From positions 1-64,000 of the forward strand of contig CAYJQH010000003.1 in the NCBI GenBank assembly GCA_964372415.1: a stretch of 64,000 nucleotides of DNA. The letters are read 5' to 3'. This document shows positions 1 through 5,639 of this stretch, in pieces. The stretch is from JAGORL01 sp964372415 (GTDB taxonomy: Bacteria; Patescibacteriota; Patescibacteriia; UBA9934). The number at the start of each line of letters is the position of its first letter. Within the stretch, counting starts at the first letter, position 1. Under the pieces are notes generated by a model, which was not told the origin of the DNA, made no database searches, and saw only the letters and a program-made list of their open reading frames with translations. The translations under genes and the position numbers were made by a program.

Positions 1-584
1 CACTTATAAAACCGCCGATCGGTACGCTTTACGCCCAATGAATCCGGATAACGCTTGAGGTCTCTGTATTACCGCTGCTGCTGGCACAGAGTTAGCAACC
101 TCTTATTCTCAGGGTACCGTCACCCGAAGGTTCGTCCCCTGTAAAAGGAGTTTACACCCCGAAGGGCTTCATCCTCCACGCGGCGTCGCTCCGTCAGACT
201 TTCGTCCATTGCGGAATATTCTCGACTGCAGCCACCCGTAGGTGTCCGGACAGTGTCTCAGTTCCGGTGAGCCAGGTCGTGCTCTCACACCTGGTACCCG
301 TCATAGCCTTGGTGGTCTATTACACCGCCAACTAGCTGATGGGCCATAGGTCTCTCTCGCGCCGCCGGAGCTTTCGTCCCTTCAACATCGTTAAAGGGGC
401 AGTATCGTGTATTAGCCCGCCTTTCGGCAGGTTATTCTCGAGCGCGAGGAAAGTTACCAATGTGTTACGCTCCCGTTTGCCGCTAATACAATCTTGATGT
501 AATCGCCTTTGTATTCGCTCGACTTGCATGCCTTAGACACGCCGCCAGCATTCATCCTGAGCTAGGATCAAACTCTCAGAAGAA
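1..584 (-). rRNA. rrs: 16S ribosomal RNA, 5' part (3' part lies outside the window)
   Basis: Read on the minus strand, the sequence starts near 584 with AGAGTTTGATCC at about 576-565 and GATGAATGCTGGCGGCGTG, the conserved start of bacterial 16S, and runs to the window edge in the region after the 530 loop. The 530-region site (69-87) reads GTGCCAGCAGCAGCGGTAA, one base off the universal 515F primer (C to A at base 12), a deviation I associate with CPR bacteria. The first 500 bases show no obvious intron or insertion. The mature 5' end is placed by analogy and could be off by several bases. Confidence 0.97.
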
Positions 585-742
585 CACTGAATATAATTTC
601 AGTATCTGCTATTTTGCCTCAATGACTCTACATCGAGGACTTTGGGGACGTTGTAATCACACAATTATGCATTGCGTGTTTCAACGAATCGTTCATTTGG
701 TTGGTTTCTTCAGTTGTGAACGTTCAGAGAGTAGCGGGCGGT
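585..742 (-). other. 16S rRNA leader region
   Basis: Non-coding spacer between the rRNA promoter and mature 16S. It contains only short hairpins, such as ACTGAA/TTCAGT near 585-603, and no tRNA or open frame that I can support. It presumably holds antitermination and processing signals, which I cannot delimit. Confidence 0.6.
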
Positions 743-771
743 AGTTTAATCGACTCAAAAAATACTGTCAA
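743..771 (-). promoter_or_regulatory. rRNA operon promoter, sigma-70 type
   Basis: On the minus strand TTGACA (766-771) and TAAACT (743-748) are separated by exactly 17 bases. Transcription would begin near 736 and give a leader of about 150 nt before the 16S 5' end. The leader holds a small hairpin, ACTGAA/TTCAGT, just before 16S. The -35 lies only 37 bp beyond the stop of the DGR reverse transcriptase, which is read in the same direction. Confidence 0.8.
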
Positions 772-807
772 GCTTGATCCAAAGCCGTTTTGGGGATGGA
801 AACAAGC

Positions 808-1802
808 CTACTCTAGGCCCTTCAAAACAATCAGCCGTTGCCCAAAACCTGAACAATGACTAAGAAGGCCAAGGTATGATGAAATGTTTGCTCGATTTAC
901 TCGAGCAAACATTCTACGTTTTGTTTTTGTTCTCAATACTCGATAATGCGGGAGAGTAACATAACCCAAAAAATCTATACCTTGAGACAATTTTCTAATT
1001 TCTATTTTCTTCGGATGAAGTTCAAGTCGTCGATATTGCCATAACCAAGCTTTAATCCACGGAATAAGCTCCCAAAGATATCCATCATCACGACTCAAAA
1101 TTACTGCATCGTCGGTGTAGCGGATATAATATTTCTCCCTCAAGACTTGTTTTATAAAATGATCAAATGCATTCAAGTACACATTTGCAAAAAGTTGACT
1201 GGTCAAATTGCCGATGGGAATTCCGACCGGCCGCTGCTCTACTAAGGACCCCCCCCCCGACCGACGAGGCGACCGCGATAACTACCCACAATATTTTCTA
1301 ACAATCGCCTTGCTCGAGAATCGTCGATTTTATTTTTTAGAATCCCGAGCAGGATCTCGTGGTCCACCGAATCAAAGAATTTTTTGATATCGAACTTTAA
1401 GACATAGCAGGGTTGTCGATAATTTTTACTCACTTTACGTGCAAACTCGCTAAGCCTTTGCACCGCAGCATGAGTTCCTTTGCCTTCCCGACAGGAATAA
1501 CTATCAAAAATAAACGATCGTTCAAACAACGGATTGAGAACGCGGTAAACGGCATGATGAACTAGGCGGTCTCTTACAGTAGCCTTATGAATGATGCGAT
1601 GTTTAGGATCAAAGATATGGAATTTACGATACGGCGCATGAATAAACGAACCGTCCAAAAATTCTTGATGAAAAAAAATATTATCTTCCAAATTCCGTTC
1701 AAAGACCTGAACGTCAGGTCGATTGCGCTTTCCTGCACGAAATTCTTTCCAGGCAGCGAATATATTATCTAAAGAAATAATCTCGTTAAATATGTCACTC
1801 AT
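808..1802 (-). CDS. DGR-type reverse transcriptase, reading frame broken at a G10 tract
   Basis: Retroelement reverse transcriptase that would copy the TR RNA with adenine-specific errors. The first frame (1802-1242) gives the N-terminal fingers and palm, with DPKHR, DSYSCREGKGTH and the catalytic FDIKKFFDSVDH motif. The second frame (readable from about 1250 down to 808) gives GIPIGNLTSQLFANVYLN and RYTDDAVIL, the YxDD active site. IGNLTSQ in place of the QG..SP motif of most bacterial RTs is a DGR hallmark. The frames meet at ten consecutive C on the plus strand (1249-1258). One more base or two fewer would join them into a protein of about 331 residues, the normal DGR RT size. As written the first frame ends in RGGGP-stop. 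This could be assembly error, phase variation, slippage during expression, or inactivation. The start ATG at 1802 overlaps the start of the opposing avd gene by 11 bp and has no clear ribosome site. Confidence 0.92.
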
Positions 1803-2136
1803 ACAAGAAGCGCCAGTTTTTCAATTGGTCTACGATGAACTTAAAAATTTTCACGGACTACGGAAAACCTTCGAAAAAGGTGAACGATACTCGCTCGGAG
1901 AACGAACAGAACAAACACTTTTAGATTTGTTATCTGAAATTGTGCGCGCAGGTAGCGAGAGGAATGAATGGAAAATTGCTGCCCTCGACCTCGCACTGCG
2001 TCATTTGGAACGCACAAAAATTCTTCTCCGCCTAGCACACGACATGCGTCAGATACCTGAGCGGCAGTACCTCGAGCATCAAGAACGCCTGCAGCGTATT
2101 GGTCGGATGCTAGGTGGCTGGAGGAAAAGTACGTAG
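1792..2136 (+). CDS. avd: Avd-like DGR accessory protein (four-helix bundle)
   Basis: A 114-residue, helix-rich basic protein that matches the Avd/S23-type four-helix family by pattern: PVFQLVYDELKNF at the start, RYSLGERTEQTLLDLL in the second helix, LRHLERTKILLRLAHD in the third, and the C-terminal IGRMLGGWRK signature. Avd proteins form pentameric barrels that bind the RT and template RNA and are required for mutagenic retrohoming. I chose the ATG at 1792 because the conserved N-terminus starts there; an upstream in-frame start at 1723 would run through antisense RT sequence. The gene lies on the strand opposite RT, TR and target, and its first 11 bases overlap the RT start. Its stop (2134-2136) is 2 bp from the TR. 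Divergent avd orientation is unusual for DGRs. Confidence 0.88.
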   Translation: MSLIQEAPVFQLVYDELKNFHGLRKTFEKGERYSLGERTEQTLLDLLSEIVRAGSERNEWKIAALDLALRHLERTKILLRLAHDMRQIPERQYLEHQERLQRIGRMLGGWRKST

Positions 2137-2138
2137 AC

Positions 2139-2269
2139 ACTCCCGGCGGAAGATCACTGAACCGTAGTTCGAATTCGCCTTGTCGTTCCAGTTGTCGTTC
2201 AGCTTCGCCTTGTCGTTCCAGACTTTCAGGTACGAGCAATTCTCGCGGTTATCGCGATTGACCGATCTT
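2139..2269 (-). repeat. DGR template repeat (TR)
   Basis: This 131-bp block aligns without gaps to 2605-2735. All 23 differences are T on the plus strand here, that is A on the minus strand, out of about 40 such positions. It is therefore the unmutated template and minus is the template RNA sense. Read in the VR frame it encodes many AAY-type codons (Asn, Lys, Tyr), which adenine mutagenesis can turn into most residues. The last 14 bases on the minus strand, CTTCCGCCGGGAGT, are GC-rich and identical to the VR, and are the best candidate for the initiation-of-mutagenic-homing site. Confidence 0.95.
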
Positions 2270-2280
2270 CGCAATTGCTC
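2234..2280 (-). other. Stem-loops at the 5' side of the TR
   Basis: Two nested inverted repeats cover the upstream end of the TR transcript. GAGCAATT (2234-2241) pairs with AATTGCTC (2273-2280), and inside it TCGCG (2243-2247) pairs with CGCGA (2253-2257) around a 5-nt loop. They straddle the TR boundary at 2269, so they may fold the template RNA for RT/Avd binding. This is inference from sequence only. Confidence 0.5.
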
Positions 2281-2602
2281 AGCTTCATCTGGATCACCTC
2301 GGTTTCCGACCTGGCGGTTGCCGATGTATTTCATTTGGGGACATGCCCACCAAAGCCGAGCAAGGAGTGTCTCGTTAGACCGCACACCCCCGCACCTTTC
2401 ATGCTGATTTGCCGAATGAAAAGTGCGGGGCTCTGGCGGTAGGTCTTTCGAGGATTTCGGGGACGAGAAACCGTAATCTCTCATACACGACCCTAATCTC
2501 AAAGTCATTATATACAAAGATCCCCACGGCACGCATCAGCGCACCGTGAGGATCGAGAGATGAGGGGAAGAGAAGTGACCAGAACCCGGGGGTTGAAGGT
2601 AG
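2270..2602. other. Intergenic spacer between TR and target gene, two large hairpins
   Basis: No credible gene. Hairpin one: CCCCGCAC (2388-2395) pairs with GTGCGGGG (2423-2430), extended by TTTCAT/ATGAAA, with a 13-nt loop. Hairpin two: 2519-2554, GATCC..GGATC with an imperfect CACGG/CCGTG interior. On the minus strand hairpin two is followed by TTTG and a TATAAT-like element (2507-2512). It may end the target transcript or precede a promoter for the TR RNA, though no good -35 is visible. An open frame spans TR and spacer (2532 to 2110 on minus), but this is a by-product of the TR copying target coding sequence. Confidence 0.6.
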
Positions 2603-3334
2603 CTACTCCCGGCGGAAGAACACTGAACCGCAGTCCGAAAACGCCCTGTCGTCCCAGTAGCCGTTCAGCCTCGCCTCGTCGCTCCAGACTCCCAGGTACG
2701 AGCAAATCCCGCGGCTACCGCGACGGACCGAGCCGGGACCGTCCATGACGTGTCCTCTTTTCTTCACCACGTTCTGGTGCTGGGTGAAGAGAGCCAGGAG
2801 CACGTCGGCCGTACCGGCGAGCAGGTTACCCGTGAGCTCGTTCCGGCAGTCCGACGGCTTGCGGCCACGGTTCGGATGGCCGTTGTGGGCGCGGAACCAG
2901 TAGGGTCCCTGCGGAGTCTCGTGGCGGGCGTCGAAGGGGACGAACGACTCGTCGTTGTACCACTCCTCGTGCCGGACACCAACGAGCCGGGCCCGCACGG
3001 TGCGGCGCACCCGGGGATCATCCAGGGTGAGGAGAGGGAGTTTCGGATCGTCGACGAGCAGGCTCGCCGGAATGGAAGGAATCGTCTCGAGGTAGGCCTC
3101 GAACGACTCGTAGCCGAGCTCGCGGCCGTACCCGAGGTCCCACAGGCGCTTGGCCTGGGTGAGCCGGATGTCGTCGGGCGGCGTGCCGAGGCGCGTGAGC
3201 GCCAGCTTCAGGATCTGGGGCAGTTTGTCACCGCCCTCGATGATCCGCTGAGCGGTCTCCTTGTCGAACTCGTCGAGCACGCCCTCGAGGGCGTCCTCCA
3301 CGAACCGACGGAGTTGCTTCTTCTTGGTCGTCAT
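2603..3334 (-). CDS. DGR target protein with C-terminal variable repeat
   Basis: A 243-residue protein of unknown function whose last 43 or so residues are encoded by the variable repeat. The N-terminal half is helical and charged (TKKKQLRRFVEDALEG..). The middle has YWFRAHNGHPNRGRKPSDCR and GTADVLLALF. The C-terminus, CSYLGVWSDEARLNGYW and GSVFFRRE, resembles the end of the C-type-lectin-like fold used by DGR targets. Variable positions include Gly, Ser, Tyr, Asp, Phe and Cys where the template has Lys, Asn, Asp or Tyr. No signal peptide or transmembrane segment is seen, so a cytoplasmic ligand is possible. ATG 3334 (or adjacent ATG 3337) follows a GAGGTG ribosome site. GC content is clearly higher than in most neighbours. 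I do not recognise the N-terminal domain. Confidence 0.88.
   Translation of the reverse strand: MTTKKKQLRRFVEDALEGVLDEFDKETAQRIIEGGDKLPQILKLALTRLGTPPDDIRLTQAKRLWDLGYGRELGYESFEAYLETIPSIPASLLVDDPKLPLLTLDDPRVRRTVRARLVGVRHEEWYNDESFVPFDARHETPQGPYWFRAHNGHPNRGRKPSDCRNELTGNLLAGTADVLLALFTQHQNVVKKRGHVMDGPGSVRRGSRGICSYLGVWSDEARLNGYWDDRAFSDCGSVFFRRE
2605..2735 (-). repeat. DGR variable repeat (VR)
   Basis: The diversified copy of 2139-2269. Non-adenine positions of the template are conserved throughout, while 23 adenine positions are changed. It starts inside the target coding region and ends at the target stop codon (2603-2605). Homology stops at 2736, where the first non-adenine mismatch appears. Just downstream on the minus strand AACCC (about 2584-2588) can pair with GGGTT (2591-2595), a small GC hairpin like those seen after the homing site of other DGRs. 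Confidence 0.95.
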
Positions 3335-3351
3335 CATCCACCTCACAAAAT

Positions 3352-3369
3352 GCACGGCGGCCGCCGTGC
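3352..3369. promoter_or_regulatory. Perfect 18-bp palindrome in the leader of the DGR target gene
   Basis: GCACGGCGGCCGCCGTGC is a perfect GC-only-core palindrome lying about 17 bp upstream of the target start codon and about 40 bp downstream of its -10. It could be an operator, or an RNA hairpin close to the ribosome binding site that limits translation. No repressor gene is obvious nearby. Confidence 0.6.
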
Positions 3370-3411
3370 CGGAGCCTCGAACCCTCAAAATCAAGGGCAA
3401 GAAACTTGAAA

Positions 3412-3440
3412 ATAATAGCAAAAATTTAGGGTTTTGTCAA
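3412..3440 (-). promoter_or_regulatory. Consensus sigma-70 promoter of the DGR target gene
   Basis: On the minus strand TTGACA (3435-3440) and TATTAT (3412-3417) are 17 bp apart, near consensus. Transcription would start near 3405 and give a leader of about 70 nt that includes the 18-bp palindrome at 3352-3369. Confidence 0.8.
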
Positions 3441-3450
3441 GGAAAATACT

Positions 3451-3478
3451 AAAAAAGCCCAACTATTTGGGCCTTTTC
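3451..3478. terminator. Bidirectional intrinsic terminator after trmD
   Basis: GCCCAA (3457-3462) pairs with TTGGGC (3467-3472), flanked by an A6 run on one side and CCTTTTC on the other. It follows trmD on the minus strand after a short gap and isolates it from the DGR promoter. Confidence 0.65.
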
Positions 3479-3523
3479 ATCATCACAAATTTCTCACCCC
3501 TAATCCCCTAATCTACTAGTCTC

Positions 3524-4216
3524 CTAATCCCCTTTTCTCATCTGCTCTCTTCGCCATTTTTCAATGGCCGCGTGATTACCGGAAAGTAAAACTTTGGGAA
3601 CCTCTAATTTTCGTGCCTTTTTGCCTTTATTTTTCAAGGTATAAACCTCTGGCTTCGTGTATTGCGGATACTCGAGTAACCCCTCCTCCATATGTGATTC
3701 CTCGTTCAGGGTAGAAACGTTACCAAGCACGCCTGGAATCTGGCGGGCAATAGCATCAATCATTACTAGTGCCGGCAATTCACCACCAGTGAGCACGTAG
3801 TCTCCGATCGACAAGGCCTCGTCTGCCAAGGTTTCCTCGACGCGATGGTCAACGCCCTCGTAACGCCCGCACAAAAAAATTACCTGATCGTATTTAGCGA
3901 GGCGTTTGCTATCGGCATGGGTAAAGCGCTTGCCTGAAGCCGAGGTGATGACAATCCGCGTCTTGCCTTTTTTCTCTTTCTTTTTTTCTCTCAATCTTCG
4001 GATCGCATTATCAAATGGTTGTACGGTCATGACCATCCCCGCTCCCCCGCCGTAGGGGGTGTCGTCTACCTTATGGTGTTTATCTTTCGAAAAATCACGC
4101 AGATTGTGAGCTGTTATTTTGATCAACTTTTTCTTCTGCGCTCGACCCAAAATCGACGCCTCAGCATACGGCGTCACGGCTTCAGGAAAGATAGTCAAAA
4201 TGTCGTAGCGTTTCAT
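3524..4216 (-). CDS. trmD: tRNA (guanine-N1)-methyltransferase
   Basis: SPOUT-family enzyme of 230 residues that methylates G37 next to the anticodon of tRNAs reading CNN and some other codons, and so prevents +1 frameshifting. It begins MKRYDILTIFPEAV, has HHKVDDTPYGGGAGMVM in the N-terminal knot region, LCGRYEGVDHRV in the S-adenosylmethionine-binding trefoil knot, and SIGDYVLTGGELPALVMID after it. The C-terminal PEVYTLKNKGKKARKLEVPKVLLSGNH part fits the tRNA-binding domain. Length is typical. It is the last gene of an rpsP-khpA-trmD set on the minus strand; rimM, usually between these genes, is absent. A hairpin at 4262-4285 separates it from khpA. Confidence 0.97.
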   Translation of the reverse strand: MKRYDILTIFPEAVTPYAEASILGRAQKKKLIKITAHNLRDFSKDKHHKVDDTPYGGGAGMVMTVQPFDNAIRRLREKKKEKKGKTRIVITSASGKRFTHADSKRLAKYDQVIFLCGRYEGVDHRVEETLADEALSIGDYVLTGGELPALVMIDAIARQIPGVLGNVSTLNEESHMEEGLLEYPQYTKPEVYTLKNKGKKARKLEVPKVLLSGNHAAIEKWRREQMRKGD

Positions 4217-4261
4217 AGTGAACAGAGCATACTATAGGAACAAAACAAAGATGACAGACAG

Positions 4262-4285
4262 AAACGAGGCTTGAGGCCTCGTTTT
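4262..4285. terminator. Hairpin terminator between khpA and trmD
   Basis: AAACGAGG (4262-4269) and CCTCGTTT (4277-4284) pair around a 7-nt loop, with T residues following. It would act after khpA or as partial attenuation within the rpsP operon. Confidence 0.6.
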
Positions 4286-4290
4286 CCTGT

Positions 4291-4620
4291 TTAGAACGTC
4301 AGACTATCTACCGAGGTCTGATCCATTGATTGATCTTGGGTCAAGCCGGCATCGCCGCGGCGCTTGCCGTTATCTGGAGCGTCGATGCGAAAGCTAATGC
4401 GTTGGTTTCCTTTAGCTCCTAGCGTTGCAAGGAGTGTTCGGATAGCAATTGCTGTTTTACCGCCCTTACCGATTACATATCCAGTATCTTCCGGAGACGT
4501 ATGCACAGTAATGAGCACACCCTGTTCATCTACTTTTCGTTCGCTCTTTACCTCCTCTGGCTTATTGACGAGCGCTTTGACGATTGACTCTACAAACTGC
4601 TGATCGAATTCCATATTCAT
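4291..4620 (-). CDS. khpA: KH-domain RNA-binding protein KhpA
   Basis: Small single KH-domain protein (109 residues from the ATG at 4620) with the GxxG loop in DTGYVIGKGGKTAIAIRTLL. In other bacteria KhpA, with KhpB/Jag, binds RNAs affecting cell elongation and division. Its place between rpsP and trmD is the classical ylqC position and supports the call. The C-terminal tail after SFRIDAP (DNGKRRGDAGLTQDQSMDQ) is polar and probably disordered. An upstream in-frame start at 4671 would add 17 unconserved residues; I prefer 4620, though no strong ribosome site separates them. Confidence 0.88.
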   Translation of the reverse strand: MNMEFDQQFVESIVKALVNKPEEVKSERKVDEQGVLITVHTSPEDTGYVIGKGGKTAIAIRTLLATLGAKGNQRISFRIDAPDNGKRRGDAGLTQDQSMDQTSVDSLTF

Positions 4621-4674
4621 GCTGTGGCGTGCATCAAGATGCGTCCGGCCGCCACTCAACCGGTATCGCATACT

Positions 4675-4836
4675 AAGTATATAACATTCGCAAAGCTACT
4701 AACCACTGGCCACCAGCCACTAACTGAGTAACGCTGATAACTCAATTTACTTATTAATTTACGGGCCCAACTAGTAGCTAGCGGCTAGTCTGTAGTGGCT
4801 GGCTAGTGGCTAGTTGGCTAGTTTCTAGTAGTTAGT
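4675..4836. repeat. CTAG-rich low-complexity spacer between rpsP and khpA
   Basis: The spacer consists largely of degenerate CTAGT/GGCTAG/TAGTGGC units, for example many near-copies of CTAGTGGCTAG between 4768 and 4832. Similar short CTAG or CTAAT-rich tracts occur at 3500-3535, 6540-6640 and 49020-49075, always in spacers. No gene is visible. It may be slippage-derived filler or a dispersed protein site. Confidence 0.6.
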
Positions 4837-5163
4837 TTAAGTTGTCGGCTTCTCTTTTTGCGACTGCTCAGCAATTGCCTGCTGACGCTTTTTAGACAGG
4901 TGAACCTTCTTGATCTTTTCACCCTCTACGAGCTTGCGGTCCACGAACAGGTTATGAAGACCGGCTGAGACTTGAGCCCCGTTATTAATCCAGTACTTAA
5001 CCCGCTCTTCATTGAGCTTGATTTCGCTCCGTTCTTTGCGTGGATCATAATCACCCAAAACTTCAATGGCTGGTGACCACGGATCACGATGCTTTTCTTG
5101 AAGCACAATGCGGTAGTAGGGCTGCTTGCGTTTCCCGGTCCGCGACAGACGAATCGTCAACAT
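4837..5163 (-). CDS. rpsP: 30S ribosomal protein S16
   Basis: A 108-residue S16 with the diagnostic start MLTIRLSRTGKRKQPYYRIV and the central LGDYDPRKERSEIKLNEERV. S16 binds 16S rRNA early in small-subunit assembly. The last 30 residues form a Lys/Gln/Glu-rich tail, slightly longer than in many bacteria. First gene of the rpsP-khpA-trmD group. Confidence 0.97.
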   Translation of the reverse strand: MLTIRLSRTGKRKQPYYRIVLQEKHRDPWSPAIEVLGDYDPRKERSEIKLNEERVKYWINNGAQVSAGLHNLFVDRKLVEGEKIKKVHLSKKRQQAIAEQSQKEKPTT

Positions 5164-5234
5164 AAGTAAACACGTTGTTTAAGTGGCGGCAGCGTATCCG
5201 CGACGTGAAAGTTTGTCAAGGCCTGTGGGGGCAA

Positions 5235-5570
5235 TTAATCGGCTTCGCCCCAGGTCATAAAGAGTCTTTTTGCGAAGGCCCCACGCTTTTCGACTCGTTC
5301 CTGGCGGATCTTTTCGACCTCCTCTTCAGTGATTCCTTTAAGTTCGCATAGTGCTCTGATCACCTCGGCTAGATCAGCCAACTCCTTCACGAGTTCATCA
5401 CGATCTTTCGCGTCCTGTACTTCAGCCGCTTCTTCTCCGACCTTCTTGAGGAGGGCTGCCGCGAACTCGTCGTCGCTCGACATCGCACGAACCTCATACG
5501 CCTTACCGAGCTCGTCGAGATGAGCCGGGATGCCGTCACGTACGAGTTTGTTGTATGTAATCTTTTGCAT
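5235..5570 (-). CDS. MazG-like house-cleaning nucleotide pyrophosphohydrolase
   Basis: A 111-residue all-helical protein starting MQKITYNKLVRDGIP, the typical opening of the COG4997-type predicted pyrophosphohydrolases. The metal-binding ExxE..ExxD pattern is visible in KKVGEEAAEVQDAKDRDELVKELADLAEVI. These MazG/PRA-PH relatives are thought to hydrolyse non-canonical NTPs; substrate is unknown here. The ATG at 5570 is chosen because an upstream extension to 5615 would add hydrophobic residues not found in the family. It follows pyrF on the same strand, so both may serve the nucleotide pool. Confidence 0.82.
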   Translation of the reverse strand: MQKITYNKLVRDGIPAHLDELGKAYEVRAMSSDDEFAAALLKKVGEEAAEVQDAKDRDELVKELADLAEVIRALCELKGITEEEVEKIRQERVEKRGAFAKRLFMTWGEAD

Positions 5571-5593
5571 ATTGATCAAAGGGTAACACAAAA

Positions 5594-5624
5594 CAAAAAA
5601 CCTTCCGTCGTACACGGAAGGGTT
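5594..5624. terminator. Terminator after pyrF
   Basis: CCTTCCGT (5601-5608) pairs with ACGGAAGG (5614-5621). On the minus strand the hairpin is followed by TTTTTTGTTTTGTG, a good intrinsic terminator for pyrF. Confidence 0.75.
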
Positions 5625-5639
5625 GTCGATCTGACTCGA

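Larger units (their letters stand above)
808..3440 (-). mobile_element. Diversity-generating retroelement (DGR): RT, Avd, TR, VR-bearing target
   Basis: All parts of a DGR are present: a reverse transcriptase with the DGR-specific IGNLTSQ form of motif 4, an Avd-like four-helix protein, a template repeat (2139-2269) and a variable repeat (2605-2735) forming the 3' end of a target gene. On the minus strand the order is target-VR, TR, (avd on the opposite strand), RT. This is the Bordetella order with avd inverted and placed between TR and RT. The 131-bp TR and VR align without gaps and differ at 23 sites, all A in the TR (A to G 15, A to T 5, A to C 3). The unit has its own strong promoter (3412-3440) and stops just short of the rRNA promoter. 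Present activity is uncertain because the RT frame is broken at a G10 tract. Confidence 0.93.

Noticed and set aside
2110..2532. 140-residue open frame on minus covering the TR
   Set aside because: It exists because the TR copies the target's reading frame; the upstream part has no homology to the target and no ribosome site. Better treated as template RNA.
2605..2735. VR as template and 2139-2269 as the variable copy
   Set aside because: Differences are all T on plus in 2139-2269 but mixed bases in 2605-2735; only the first can be the template.
2750..3409. 219-residue open frame on plus within the DGR target gene
   Set aside because: Antisense shadow caused by high GC; the minus frame has promoter, ribosome site and VR logic.
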